Notes: generated by a model not told the origin, from the letters alone. Positions 23,937-33,698 are shown, counted from the stretch's first letter. The stretch is DNA of 64,000 bases from an uncultured Ferrovibrio sp. (GCF_937960835.1 NZ_CALGPC010000001.1:1-64000), one strand, 5' to 3'. A program made the numbers and translations.

Positions 23937-26702
23937 GTGACCGGGCCGAGGGAATCGGCTGACGCAATTGAACAGAGCATTTCACCGGACATGCGGGGGA
24001 GTAAACATACCGTGACCAGTACGGGACGAACCGAAACGCCGTGGCATAGCCTGACGCAGGATGCCGTCCTGGAAACACTGGGCACGACCAGGCAAGGCCT
24101 TTCCAGCAGCGTGGCGGCTGAGCGCCTTGCAACCCATGGGCCGAACGAATTGCCCGCCGCCACAGGGCGTTCCGCGCTGCTGCGTTTCCTGGCGCAGTTC
24201 AACAATGTGCTGATCTACTTCCTGCTGGTGGCCGCAGTGGCGGCCTTCCTGCTGGGTCATCTTGTCGACGCCGTCGTCATCGTCGCCGTGGTGATCGTCA
24301 ATGCGGTGGTCGGTTTCATTCAGGAAGGCAAAGCCGAGAAGGCGCTGAACGCCATCCGCAACATGATCGCGCCCAGCGCCAGCGTCCTGCGCGATGGCGA
24401 GCGCCGGCATGTCGCGGTGCGCGATCTGGTTCCCGGCGACATCGTCTACCTTGAAGCTGGCGACCGGGTTCCTGCCGATCTGCGGCTGCTGCGCGCCCGT
24501 CGCCTGCTGATCGACGAGGCGCTGCTGACCGGCGAATCCGTCGCCGCGCAGAAAAACGAAGAGGCCGTTCCCGCCGATACCGGGTTGGGCGACCGCAGCG
24601 GCATGGCTTTCTCCGGCACCCTGGTTGCCGCCGGCCAGGGCATTGGCGTCGTGGTCGAGACCGGCCTGGGTACACAGATCGGCCATATCAGCAAGCTGCT
24701 GCAGAACGTCGAGCCGCTGAGCACGCCGCTGCTGCGCCAGATCGATGCGTTTGCGCGGCGCTTCACCTGGTTCGTGCTGATCGGCGGCGCGGCGCTTTTC
24801 ACTTTCGCCGTTCTGTTCCGCGATTACGACTGGGTCGAAGCGCTGATCGCGGTGGTCGCATTGGCGGTCGGCATCGTGCCGGAAGGCCTGCCGGCGGTGA
24901 TCACGATTACCCTGGCCATCGGCGTGCGCCGCATGGCAGCACGCAACGCAGTGATCCGCAAACTGCCGGCTGTCGAGACGCTGGGCGCCACCACGGTGAT
25001 CTGCACCGACAAGACCGGTACCTTGACCCGCAACGAGATGACGGTCCGGCGCATCGTCGCCCCGCAGGGCCTAGTGATGGTGAGCGGCACCGGCTATGCG
25101 CCCGAAGGTGAGCTGACGGTGGACGGTAATGCCGCGCACAGCGCGAATGCGCTGGCGGACCCGGTGCTGCGCTGCGGCCTGCTCTGCAACGATGCCGAAC
25201 TGCAGCGCCACGAAGACCAATGGATGGTCCATGGCGATCCCATGGAAGGCGCATTGCTGGCCGCGGCGATGAAAGCCGGACTCGATCCAGCAACGGAAAG
25301 AGCGCGGTGGCGGCGGCTGGATGAGATTCCCTTCGATGCCGCCCATCGCTTCATGGCGACGCTGCATGCAAGTCCCGAGGGCGGGCATGTCATTTTCGTC
25401 AAGGGCGCGGCCGAGACGCTGCTCAACATGTCGCTGCCGCAGGCCGACCAGGCCGTGTGGCATGAGCGCATCGCGCAGGCTGGCGCGGCAGGCGAACGCG
25501 TGCTGGGCTTCGGCATCAAGCATCTGGATGCGGCGAAGACGCGCATCGGTTTCGACGATTTGAAAGACGGCGTCGAATTCATCGGCATCATCGGCTTCAT
25601 CGATCCGCCGCGGCCGGAGGCGATCACCGCGGTTGCGCAATGCCGCGCCGCCGGCATCGCGGTGAAGATGATCACCGGCGATCATGCTGCGACGGCGCTG
25701 GCGATTGCACGGCAGCTCAATCTTGCCGATGAGCCGAAGGCGGCGACCGGCGCCGAGATCGAAAGACTGTCGGATCAGGAGCTGCGCAAGCTGGTGCAGG
25801 AGGTTTCGGTCTTCGCCCGCACCAGCCCGGAACACAAACTGCGCATCGTCAGCGCCCTGCAGGCCAACGGGCATGTGGTGGCAATGACCGGCGACGGGGT
25901 CAACGATGCGCCGTCGCTGCGGCAGGCCGATGTCGGCACCGCGATGGGCATCAAGGGCACAGAAGCGGCCAAGGAAGCGTCGCAGATGGTGCTGCTGGAC
26001 GACAATTTCGCGTCCATCGTCAACGCGGTGAGCGAAGGCCGAACCGTGCATGACAATATCCGCAAGGTGATTTCCTGGGAGATTCCCACCAACGGCGCCG
26101 AGACGCTGGCCATGGTGCTGGCGATCCTGGTCGGCTTTGCCCTGCCGATGAGCGCCACGCAGATCCTGTGGGTCAACCTGATCCTGGCCAGCACGCTGGG
26201 TCTGGTGCTCGCGTTTGAGCCGCCGGAGCCGGGCGTGATGCGCAGAGCGCCCCGGCGCTCCGACGCGCCGCTGCTGTCTCCCTTCCTGCTATGGCGGGTA
26301 GTGATCGTTTCGATCCTGCTGGCCGCGGTCTCGCTGGGGCTGTTCTTCTATGCGTTGCGCAGTGGACGCGACCTTGAGACTGCCCGTACGATGGTGGTCA
26401 ACATGTTCATCGTCGGCGAGATCTTCTATCTGTTCAACGTCCGCTATCTGCACATGACGTCGCTGACCTGGAAAGGCGTGATTGGCACCCCTGCGGTATG
26501 GATCGCCATCGCCATCCTCGTGGTGGCACAGCTTCTGTTCACCTACGCGCCCTTCATGCAGGCCCTGTTCGAAACCCGCCCCCTCAGCCTGGCGGATGGA
26601 ACGCTGATCATCGCCCTGGGGGCTGGTCTGATGCTGATGCTGGAGGCTGAGAAGCTGCTGATGCGGCGGCTTGGCTGGTTCGCCGAGCTGAAAACCGCAT
26701 GA
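23937..26702 (+). CDS. P2-type cation-transporting ATPase
   Basis: A 921-residue P-type ATPase, probably a calcium (or related cation) pump of the inner membrane. The actuator loop has LTGES (about 197-201), M4 has VGIVPEGLPA, phosphorylation occurs at DKTGTLT (358-364), and the hinge is GDGVNDAPSLRQADVG. An N-terminal cation-ATPase domain (WHSLTQDAVLETLGTTRQGLSS) is present after about 35 extra residues. The start is GTG at 23937; ATG at 23991 is a shorter alternative. It is followed after 16 bases by a Ca2+/Na+ antiporter, which supports a calcium or sodium role, and is divergent from usp. Confidence 0.9.
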   Translation: MTGPRESADAIEQSISPDMRGSKHTVTSTGRTETPWHSLTQDAVLETLGTTRQGLSSSVAAERLATHGPNELPAATGRSALLRFLAQFNNVLIYFLLVAAVAAFLLGHLVDAVVIVAVVIVNAVVGFIQEGKAEKALNAIRNMIAPSASVLRDGERRHVAVRDLVPGDIVYLEAGDRVPADLRLLRARRLLIDEALLTGESVAAQKNEEAVPADTGLGDRSGMAFSGTLVAAGQGIGVVVETGLGTQIGHISKLLQNVEPLSTPLLRQIDAFARRFTWFVLIGGAALFTFAVLFRDYDWVEALIAVVALAVGIVPEGLPAVITITLAIGVRRMAARNAVIRKLPAVETLGATTVICTDKTGTLTRNEMTVRRIVAPQGLVMVSGTGYAPEGELTVDGNAAHSANALADPVLRCGLLCNDAELQRHEDQWMVHGDPMEGALLAAAMKAGLDPATERARWRRLDEIPFDAAHRFMATLHASPEGGHVIFVKGAAETLLNMSLPQADQAVWHERIAQAGAAGERVLGFGIKHLDAAKTRIGFDDLKDGVEFIGIIGFIDPPRPEAITAVAQCRAAGIAVKMITGDHAATALAIARQLNLADEPKAATGAEIERLSDQELRKLVQEVSVFARTSPEHKLRIVSALQANGHVVAMTGDGVNDAPSLRQADVGTAMGIKGTEAAKEASQMVLLDDNFASIVNAVSEGRTVHDNIRKVISWEIPTNGAETLAMVLAILVGFALPMSATQILWVNLILASTLGLVLAFEPPEPGVMRRAPRRSDAPLLSPFLLWRVVIVSILLAAVSLGLFFYALRSGRDLETARTMVVNMFIVGEIFYLFNVRYLHMTSLTWKGVIGTPAVWIAIAILVVAQLLFTYAPFMQALFETRPLSLADGTLIIALGAGLMLMLEAEKLLMRRLGWFAELKTA

Positions 26703-26718
26703 CCTGGCGGGCCAAAGG

Positions 26719-27690
26719 ATGCTGAGCGCGTTCGGCTGGACGCTCGCGGGGCTGGTTGTCCTCATCATTGGCTCCGAGCTGCTGGTGCGCGGCGGCACCC
26801 GGCTGGCCACGCGGCTTGGTATTTCGCCCACCATCATCGGATTGACCGTCGTCGCCCTGGGCACCAGCGCGCCGGAACTGGCCGTCGGCATCGAGGCCGC
26901 CCTGAAGGGCAGCGGCGATCTTGCCATCGGCAACATCGCCGGAACCAATGTGGTCAACATCCTGTTCATCCTGGGCCTGAGCGCGTCGATCCAGTCGCTG
27001 GCCCTGCGGAACGATACGCTGCGCATCGACCTGCCGATGATCGTGATCGCCTCCTGCGCATTGCTGGCGATGACCCTGGACGGCGAACTGACCCGGCTTG
27101 ATGGTGCACTCCTGATCGCCGCCGGGGTGATCTACACGATGGTTCTGATCCAGGCGGCACGGCGGGAAAGCCGCGCCACGAAGCTTGCCTATGCCGCGGC
27201 GCAGGGCGAGCCGCCGCCCCCCTCGCTGGGCTCGACGCTGTTCGACACAGCGGCATTGCTGGCGGGGATTGCCATCATCGTCGTGGGCGCGGACTGGCTG
27301 GTGGCCGGCGCCGTCGAGCTGGCGAAGCTCTGGGGCGTGTCGGATGAATTCATCGGGCTGACCGTCGTGGCGATCGGAACCTCGTCGCCGGAACTGGTCA
27401 CCACACTGGTTTCGACGATCCGGCGACAGCGCGACATTGCCATCGGCAACCTGCTGGGCAGCAGCGCCTATAACATCCTGATCATCCTTGGCGTGACCTG
27501 CGTCGTGCCGTCCTCGCCCATCCCCGTGGCGCCGTCGCTGATCAAGATCGATATTCCGGTGATGGTGGCGGTGGCACTGGCCTGCGTGCCGGTCTTCTAT
27601 AGCGGACGGCAGGTCTCGCGCGGCGAAGGCATGCTGTTCGTCGCCGCCTATCTCAGCTATCTGGGCTACCTGGTGATCGTCCGCACCTAA
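26719..27690 (+). CDS. Calcium/sodium antiporter (CaCA, YrbG-like)
   Basis: A 323-residue antiporter with ten or so helices. The two alpha-repeats are clear: GTSAPELAVGIEAAL with GNIAGTNVVNI in the first half, and GTSSPELVTTLVSTI with GNLLGSSAYNI in the second. Glu in each GTSxPE motif is the expected ion ligand. It exchanges Ca2+ for Na+ (or H+) across the inner membrane. Same strand as the P-type ATPase with 16 bases between, so the two probably form one cation-export operon. Confidence 0.92.
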   Translation: MLSAFGWTLAGLVVLIIGSELLVRGGTRLATRLGISPTIIGLTVVALGTSAPELAVGIEAALKGSGDLAIGNIAGTNVVNILFILGLSASIQSLALRNDTLRIDLPMIVIASCALLAMTLDGELTRLDGALLIAAGVIYTMVLIQAARRESRATKLAYAAAQGEPPPPSLGSTLFDTAALLAGIAIIVVGADWLVAGAVELAKLWGVSDEFIGLTVVAIGTSSPELVTTLVSTIRRQRDIAIGNLLGSSAYNILIILGVTCVVPSSPIPVAPSLIKIDIPVMVAVALACVPVFYSGRQVSRGEGMLFVAAYLSYLGYLVIVRT

Positions 27691-27696
27691 GCTCTG

Positions 27697-28332
27697 CTAT
27701 AGCAGTGACCCTGCAAGGCCGTGCAGCAGCAGGGCAATCCCGAGATCGAGCGCCGCAATCCCCATCGCGAGAATCGGCGTTGCGCCGAAAGTAACCCGCG
27801 CGATCTGCGCGACGACATAAAGCCAGACGAATAACAGAACGAAATTCCATCCCGCCATGGCGCTGGCCGGCAGCAGGCCCCATTGCGTCGCGGCCAGCAC
27901 CGGCACGCTGATCATCGAGACGATGCCCTGCGCCCAGTTGTAGAGCGTGACGAAAACGGCAAAGCGGTCGGTGAGCCGGAAGGCGCGGCACAGCACCACC
28001 ATTGCCGCCAGATAGATGAGCCAGGAAGCGAGAAACAGCACAGCCTGAACCAGGCTGAAGCCGAGCCGGCTGGCTTCCATCCCGGCCAGCCCGTCCGCAC
28101 TGTCCACGGCGCCTTCGATCACGCCCTCGATGGCTCCCTCAATGGCGCCCTCGATGACACCGGGCTGCAGGATCGCGAAATAGGCCGCTGCGGCGATCAG
28201 CGGCGGCCAGAAGGAACGCCAGAAGCCGTCGACCGAGAGGTCATACCAGGACGGCGCGGCCGGATCGCCGCGCAGCGCGGCAGCCAGGCCACGCAGGGCG
28301 GCGGCAATCTCAGCACCACTGGGAAGACTCAT
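27697..28332 (-). CDS. Yip1-like membrane protein with internal IEG repeats
   Basis: A 211-residue membrane protein with about five hydrophobic helices after residue 40. The overall pattern (a WRSFWPPLIAAAAYFAI helix, then SWLIYLAAMVVLCRAFRL, then YNWAQGIVSM) resembles Yip1-type proteins of alphaproteobacteria; the function is unknown. Between the first and second helices lies IEGAIEGAIEGVIEGAVD, encoded by four 12-bp repeats (28108-28155). ATG at 28332 overlaps the dapE stop as ATGA, so it is translated with dapE. It is convergent with the antiporter gene. Confidence 0.75.
   Translation of the reverse strand: MSLPSGAEIAAALRGLAAALRGDPAAPSWYDLSVDGFWRSFWPPLIAAAAYFAILQPGVIEGAIEGAIEGVIEGAVDSADGLAGMEASRLGFSLVQAVLFLASWLIYLAAMVVLCRAFRLTDRFAVFVTLYNWAQGIVSMISVPVLAATQWGLLPASAMAGWNFVLLFVWLYVVAQIARVTFGATPILAMGIAALDLGIALLLHGLAGSLL
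28108..28155. repeat. Four 12-bp tandem repeats coding for an IEG(A/V) array
   Basis: GGCGCCTTCGAT, CACGCCCTCGAT, GGCTCCCTCAAT and GGCGCCCTCGAT follow one another (28108-28155). The unit is a multiple of three, so changes in copy number would alter protein length without breaking the frame. Confidence 0.85.
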
Positions 28333-29543
28333 GCCGTCGCGGAGTCGAAAAAGCGCCGCAGCATGCCCTCATAGACGACCGAGAGCGCCTGGATATCGGC
28401 AACGGCGGCCCGCTCATCCACCTTATGCATGGTCTGGCCGACCAGACCGAATTCCACCACCGGGCAATAGGCCTGGATGAAGCGCGCATCCGAGGTGCCG
28501 CCGGTGGTGCTGAGTTCCGGCTCGCGGCCGGTGCCTTCGCGCACGGCATCGGCCATGGCGGCAACGAAGGGGCCGGGCTTGGTGAGGAACGGCATGGCGC
28601 CGTCTTCCAGAACCAGGTCGAAGCGCGCGCCGTTGCCCTGGCTGCCGCAGACGGATTCGCAGACCCGCGTGATCCAGCTTTTCAGGCCATCCGCGGTCTG
28701 CTCGGTGTTGTAGCGGATGTTGAGCACCGCATGGGCCGAGGCCGGGATCACGTTGTTGGCCGGATTGCCGACATCGATGGTGGTGATTTCCAGATTCGAC
28801 GGCTCGAAATGCACATTGCCGGTATCAAGCCGCCGCGTCTTCAGCGCGGTGAGGATATCGAGCAGGCGCGGGATCGGATTGTCGGCCAGATGCGGATAGC
28901 CGACATGGCCCTGGATGCCATGCACGGTGATGCGCGCGGTAAGCGAGCCGCGGCGGCCGATCTTCATCATCTCGCCCAACTGGCGCGGATTGGTCGGCTC
29001 GCCGACCACGCAGGCGTCGAGCTTCTCGCCCTGTTCGGCCAGATGCTGCAACACCTTCACCGTGCCATTGATCGCCGGGCCTTCCTCATCGCCGGTGATC
29101 AGCAGGCTGATGCAGCCCGAGAATTTGCCGTTGCGCGAAGCCAGGAAGCGGCCCGCCGCCGCAACGAAGGCGGCAATGGCGGATTTCATGTCGGAAGCGC
29201 CCCGGCCATATAGCTGGCCGTCGATGATCTCGCCCCCGAAGGGATCCACCGTCCAGGCCTTGCGGTCGCCCACCGGCACCACGTCGGTATGGCCGGCGAA
29301 GCAGAAATTCCTGCCCTGGCCGGGCTGGCCCCAGCGGGCATAGAGATTGTCGATATCCGGCGTGCCGGGTGCGGAAAACCGCAATCTCTGGCAGTCGAAG
29401 CCGAGCGGCTTCAGCGCCGCCTCCAGAATCCCCAAAGCGCCCTCGTCGGCCGGGGTGACGCTGGGACAGCGGATCAGGTCCTGGGCCAGTTTGACCGGAT
29501 CGATCCGGGCGGCAGATGACAGATCGGTTGCGGGAGCACTCAC
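28329..29543 (-). CDS. dapE: Succinyl-diaminopimelate desuccinylase
   Basis: A 404-residue M20-family metallohydrolase that releases LL-diaminopimelate in lysine and peptidoglycan synthesis. Metal-site motifs are FAGHTDVVPVGD, YGRGASDMKSA, GDEEGPAINGT and VGEPTNP; the C-terminal TGGTSDARF and VEFGLVGQTMHKVDE are also typical. The start is taken as GTG at 29543 (MSAPATDLSSAARIDPVKLAQDLI) with AAGG upstream. The long upstream frame in the same phase is antisense to secA. It is divergent from secA; its stop overlaps the membrane-protein gene. Confidence 0.93.
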   Translation of the reverse strand: MSAPATDLSSAARIDPVKLAQDLIRCPSVTPADEGALGILEAALKPLGFDCQRLRFSAPGTPDIDNLYARWGQPGQGRNFCFAGHTDVVPVGDRKAWTVDPFGGEIIDGQLYGRGASDMKSAIAAFVAAAGRFLASRNGKFSGCISLLITGDEEGPAINGTVKVLQHLAEQGEKLDACVVGEPTNPRQLGEMMKIGRRGSLTARITVHGIQGHVGYPHLADNPIPRLLDILTALKTRRLDTGNVHFEPSNLEITTIDVGNPANNVIPASAHAVLNIRYNTEQTADGLKSWITRVCESVCGSQGNGARFDLVLEDGAMPFLTKPGPFVAAMADAVREGTGREPELSTTGGTSDARFIQAYCPVVEFGLVGQTMHKVDERAAVADIQALSVVYEGMLRRFFDSATA

Positions 29544-29645
29544 GGGGACACCTTTCGTTGACCGCTGGATGTAACCCCTTGAATCGTCGCGGGTCAATCC
29601 GGCCCGGACGGCTGGCACCGGCCGCTGTGCCGCAGCCCCGCTTCG

Positions 29646-29674
29646 TTGACATTGAGGGGGGCAGCGCTTATCTG
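29646..29674 (+). promoter_or_regulatory. Putative sigma-70 promoter of secA
   Basis: TTGACA (29646-29651) is a perfect -35, followed after 17 bp by TATCTG (29669-29674). Transcription would start about 65 bases before the secA ATG at 29745. Confidence 0.55.
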
Positions 29675-29744
29675 TCACGCGGGTTTCTATTTGCCGGTTC
29701 CTGTTGCGTGACGGCAGTTTAGCGAAAAATTTCAGGGGTACCGC

Positions 29745-32459
29745 ATGTTGGGCGCGCTCGCCAAGAAACTGTTCGGTTCGGCCAACGACCGCGCGGTGAA
29801 GGCCTATTCGAAGACAGTTCAGGCGATCAACGCTCTGGAGCCGGAAATTTCCAAGCTTTCGGATGCGGCCCTGCAGGCCAAGACGGTCGAGTTCAAGCAG
29901 AAGCTCGCCAACGGCGCCGATCTCGACGATCTGCTGCCGGAAGCCTTCGCCGTGGTGCGCGAGGCAGCCAAGCGGGTGCTGGGCCAGCGCCATTATGACG
30001 TGCAGCTGATCGGCGGCATGGTGCTGCATGACGGCCGCATCGCCGAGATGAAGACCGGCGAAGGCAAGACGCTGGTCGCCACGCTCGCTGTGTATCTCAA
30101 CGCGCTGACCGGCAAGGGCGTGCATGTCGTCACCGTGAACGACTACCTGGCCCGGCGCGACGCCGAATGGATGGGCCGCGTCTATCGCTTCCTCGGCCTC
30201 ACCGTCGGCGTCATCGTGCACGGCCTGACCGACGAGGAGCGCCGCGAGGCCTATGCCTGCGACGTGACCTACGGCACCAACAACGAATACGGCTTCGACT
30301 ATCTGCGCGACAACATGAAGTTCCAGCGCGAGCAGATGGTGCAGCGTCCGTTCAACTTCGCCATCGTCGACGAAGTGGACTCGATCCTGATCGACGAAGC
30401 GCGTACGCCGCTGATCATCTCCGGTCCGTCGGAAGACACCTCGTCGCTTTACACGCAGGTCAATGCGCTGATTCCGAAGCTGACGCCTGAGGATTACGAA
30501 AAGGACGAGAAGCAGCGCGCGGTGAGCTTCACAGAAAGCGGCACCGAGCATATGGAGCAGCTGCTGCGTGAGGCCGGGCTGCTGAAGTCGGAATCGCTCT
30601 ACGACATCGAGAACATTACCGTCGTGCACCATGCCAACCAGGCCCTGCGCGCGCATGTGCTGTTCACCCGCGATGTCGACTACATCGTGAAGGATGACAA
30701 GGTCATCATCATCGATGAATTCACCGGCCGCATGATGGAAGGCCGGCGCTATTCCGATGGCCTGCATCAGGCGCTGGAGGCCAAGGAAGGCGTCACGGTG
30801 CAGACCGAGAACCAGACGCTGGCCTCGATCACCTTCCAGAATTACTTCCGCATGTATCCGAAGCTGGCCGGCATGACCGGCACGGCTTCGACGGAAGCGG
30901 CCGAGTTTGCCGACATCTACAAGCTGGACGTCATCGAGATTCCGACCAACGTGCCGGTGGCGCGTATCGATGCCGATGACGAGGTCTACCGCACCGCCAA
31001 CGAGAAGTATCAGGCGATCGTCAAGCTGATCGAGGAATGCCGCGCCAAGGGCCAGCCGGTGCTGGTCGGCACGGTCTCCATCGAGAAGTCCGAGCTGCTG
31101 TCGGACTTCCTCAAGCAGAAGAAGATTCCGCATAACGTCCTGAACGCGCGCCATCACGATCAGGAAGCCTTCATCGTGGCCCAGGCCGGTCGCCTCGGCG
31201 CCGTGACGATTGCCACCAACATGGCCGGCCGTGGCACCGACATTCAGCTCGGCGGTAATGCCGAGATGCGCATCCTGCAGGAAACGCAGGGGCTGGATGA
31301 GGCGGCCGCCGCCAAGCGCGCCGAGGAGATCCGCGCGGAAGTCGCCGCCGAGAAGGAAAAGGTGCTGGCGGCCGGCGGCCTTTACGTGATCGGCACCGAG
31401 CGCCATGAAAGCCGCCGCATCGACAACCAGCTGCGCGGCCGTTCGGGCCGCCAGGGCGATCCGGGCGCGTCGAAATTCTTCCTCTCGCTGGAAGACGACC
31501 TGCTGCGCATCTTCGGCTCCGAGCGCATGGACAGCATGCTGCAGCGCTTGGGCCTGCAGGAAGGCGAGGCGATCACCCATCCCTGGATCAACAAGGCGCT
31601 GGAAAAGGCGCAGCAGAAGGTTGAAGCGCGCAATTACGAGATCCGCAAGAACCTGCTGAAGTTCGACGACGTGATGAACGACCAGCGCAAGGTCGTTTAC
31701 GAGCAGCGCATCGAATTGATGCAGAGCCAGGACGTGTCGGAGACCATCACCGACATGCGGCGCGAGATCGTCGACGAGATGGTCAGCCGCCACATCCCCG
31801 AAAAGGCCTATGCCGAGCAGTGGGATGCCGAAGGCCTGCAGCAGGAAGTTGCCCGCGTCTTTGCGCTGAACCTGCCGATTGTCGACTGGGCCAGGGAAGA
31901 AGGCATCGCCGATCAGGCGATCCGCGAGCGGCTGCATGACGCGGTCGACCGCAAGATGGCCGAAAAGGCCGCTAATTTTGGACCTGAAGTGATGCGCATG
32001 GTCGAGCGCAGCCTGCTGCTGCAGGTGCTGGACCAGACTTGGAAGGAGCATCTGCACAACCTCGATTACCTGCGCCAGGCCATCGGCCTGCGCGCCTATG
32101 CGCAGAAGGATCCGCTGAACGAATACAAGCGCGAGGCCTTTGCGCTGTTCGAGCAGATGCTGGCGCGCGTGCGCGAGCAGGTGACCGCGATCCTCGCCCG
32201 CGTCGAAGTGCGCGCCGAAGAGCCGCCGCAGGATCTCTTCGCGCGGCCGTCGCAGCCGATGGAAATGCATGAAAGCCGCGGCGAGGATATCGATGGTGAC
32301 GATGGCGATGCCGCCCGCGCCCTGCCTGCCCGGCCGGTGACCGTGGCGCGTGGCAATCAGGTCGATCCTGACGATCCGGCGACCTGGAAGAGCACGCCGC
32401 GCAACGCTCCCTGCCCTTGCGGCTCAGGCAAGAAGTACAAATACTGCCACGGCAAGTAA
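29745..32459 (+). CDS. secA: Preprotein translocase ATPase SecA
   Basis: A 904-residue motor of the Sec pathway, which pushes unfolded precursors through SecYEG. Walker A is AEMKTGEGKT (about residue 100), Walker B is VDEVDSILIDEARTPLIISG, and TMTGTA-type and GRGTDIQLGG helicase motifs are present (GMTGTASTEA and MAGRGTDIQL). The C-terminus carries the complete SEC-C zinc motif (CPCGSGKKYKYCHG) that binds SecB and lipids. Full length. It is divergent from dapE. Nothing odd except large antisense open frames caused by the high GC content. Confidence 0.98.
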   Translation: MLGALAKKLFGSANDRAVKAYSKTVQAINALEPEISKLSDAALQAKTVEFKQKLANGADLDDLLPEAFAVVREAAKRVLGQRHYDVQLIGGMVLHDGRIAEMKTGEGKTLVATLAVYLNALTGKGVHVVTVNDYLARRDAEWMGRVYRFLGLTVGVIVHGLTDEERREAYACDVTYGTNNEYGFDYLRDNMKFQREQMVQRPFNFAIVDEVDSILIDEARTPLIISGPSEDTSSLYTQVNALIPKLTPEDYEKDEKQRAVSFTESGTEHMEQLLREAGLLKSESLYDIENITVVHHANQALRAHVLFTRDVDYIVKDDKVIIIDEFTGRMMEGRRYSDGLHQALEAKEGVTVQTENQTLASITFQNYFRMYPKLAGMTGTASTEAAEFADIYKLDVIEIPTNVPVARIDADDEVYRTANEKYQAIVKLIEECRAKGQPVLVGTVSIEKSELLSDFLKQKKIPHNVLNARHHDQEAFIVAQAGRLGAVTIATNMAGRGTDIQLGGNAEMRILQETQGLDEAAAAKRAEEIRAEVAAEKEKVLAAGGLYVIGTERHESRRIDNQLRGRSGRQGDPGASKFFLSLEDDLLRIFGSERMDSMLQRLGLQEGEAITHPWINKALEKAQQKVEARNYEIRKNLLKFDDVMNDQRKVVYEQRIELMQSQDVSETITDMRREIVDEMVSRHIPEKAYAEQWDAEGLQQEVARVFALNLPIVDWAREEGIADQAIRERLHDAVDRKMAEKAANFGPEVMRMVERSLLLQVLDQTWKEHLHNLDYLRQAIGLRAYAQKDPLNEYKREAFALFEQMLARVREQVTAILARVEVRAEEPPQDLFARPSQPMEMHESRGEDIDGDDGDAARALPARPVTVARGNQVDPDDPATWKSTPRNAPCPCGSGKKYKYCHGK

Positions 32460-32581
32460 TGGGGACCGGCGGCGACGCCGGTTGCCGCATCCAGAAAAGG
32501 TCACGTGAAGGCCAGGGGTTCCTTCTGTTCCAGCAGCCAGCAGACGCTTGTCTGTGCATCCCCGCATGCCATCATGGCGAC

Positions 32582-33586
32582 ATGACCAGCACCACACAAC
32601 CCACACTCACCCGTGATCAGGCTGCGCGCTTTGCCGCCTTGCCGATGCGCAATCTGGCGCGCGAGTATCCGAACAACATCGCGCATTACCTGACCGGCCC
32701 GGATGACCTGCGCTCGCCGCGCACACTGCATCCGATCTTCTATGGCAGCTATGACTGGCATTCTTCGGTGCATGGCTGGTGGCTGCTGGCGCGCTGCCTG
32801 CGCCGCTATCCCGACCTGCCGTTTGCCGATGAAGCCGCACAGCTTTTCGCCTCGCATTTCACGCCGGAAGCCGGCGAAGCCGAGGCGGCTTATATGCGGG
32901 TGCCCGGACGCGGCACCTGGGAGCGGCCCTATGGCTGGGGCTGGCTGCTGGCGCTGTCGGCAGAACTGAGGCTATGGCCGCATGCCCAGGCCGAAACCTG
33001 GCGTGCGGCGCTGGCGCCGCTGGAACGCCATATCGCGGAAGCCTTCCCGCCTTATCTGGCAAAGCTGAGCTATCCGATCCGGGTCGGCACGCATTTCAAC
33101 ACCGCCTTCGGCATGCTGCTGGCGCTGTATTATGCGCGCACCGTCAAAGACGAGGCTTTGGCGGCGACGATCGGCGCTGCCGCACGGCGCTTCTTCGCCG
33201 AGGACGCCGATTATCCCATTCACTATGAGCCCAATGGCGACGACTTCCTGTCCGGCGGCCTAATCGAAGCCTTATTGAGCGCGGAGCTGCTGCCGGAGGG
33301 CGAGTTCGCCGCCTGGTTCAGACGCTTCCTGCAGCGAAACCTGCCGCAGCCGGCCATGGTATCCGACCGCGCCGATGCCAAGGGCGTGCATCTCGACGGC
33401 CTGAACTTAAGCCGCGCCTGGTGCCTGCGCGGCATCGCCAGGCATCTGAGGGGGGATGCGGCGGCACCGCTGCTTTTTGCGGCGGCAGCGCATGAGGCGG
33501 CCAGCCTGCCCTTCCTGGAGAGCGGCCATTATGGCGGCGAGCACTGGCTGGCGACGTTTGCCGCGCTCGCCATCGAAGGCTTGTAG
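32582..33586 (+). CDS. DUF2891 protein
   Basis: A 334-residue alpha-helical protein of the DUF2891 family, probably an alpha/alpha barrel-like fold. Signatures are HPIFYGSYDWHSSVHGWWLLARCLR at about residues 45-70, then RPYGWGWLLALSAELR, and PNGDDFLSGGLIEALLSAELL near residue 225. The role is unknown; the repeated aromatic/His motifs look like a carbohydrate-active or epimerase-like pocket. Start ATG at 32582. An in-frame start at 32417 would overlap the end of secA and is not family-like. It is followed by the epoxide hydrolase gene on the same strand. Confidence 0.82.
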   Translation: MTSTTQPTLTRDQAARFAALPMRNLAREYPNNIAHYLTGPDDLRSPRTLHPIFYGSYDWHSSVHGWWLLARCLRRYPDLPFADEAAQLFASHFTPEAGEAEAAYMRVPGRGTWERPYGWGWLLALSAELRLWPHAQAETWRAALAPLERHIAEAFPPYLAKLSYPIRVGTHFNTAFGMLLALYYARTVKDEALAATIGAAARRFFAEDADYPIHYEPNGDDFLSGGLIEALLSAELLPEGEFAAWFRRFLQRNLPQPAMVSDRADAKGVHLDGLNLSRAWCLRGIARHLRGDAAAPLLFAAAAHEAASLPFLESGHYGGEHWLATFAALAIEGL

Positions 33587-33659
33587 GTCACGCTTGAAAT
33601 AGACCGCTTGCAATGGCCTTCCGCCTGTGGCTGGCTCGACGGCAAACAGGAGGAACGCC

Positions 33660-33698
33660 ATGCCGATCGGGCTCAAGCCATGGCTGCCGGGACTATGA
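33660..33698 (+). CDS. Twelve-codon leader ORF coupled to the epoxide hydrolase
   Basis: ATG at 33660 has an ideal ribosome site (AGGAGG, 33648-33653, 6-base spacing) and encodes MPIGLKPWLPGL, then TGA. That TGA overlaps the ATG of the epoxide hydrolase as ATGA (33695-33698), while the hydrolase itself has no ribosome site of its own. This looks like a translation-coupling leader peptide. A frameshifted 5' end of the hydrolase is the alternative. Confidence 0.5.
   Translation: MPIGLKPWLPGL

Noticed and set aside
28329..32270. A 1313-codon open frame on the minus strand covering secA and dapE
   Set aside because: The part beyond 29543 is exactly antisense to secA and has low-complexity, His/Leu/Asp-rich sequence with no domain. 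It stays open because of high GC content. Only the dapE part is real.
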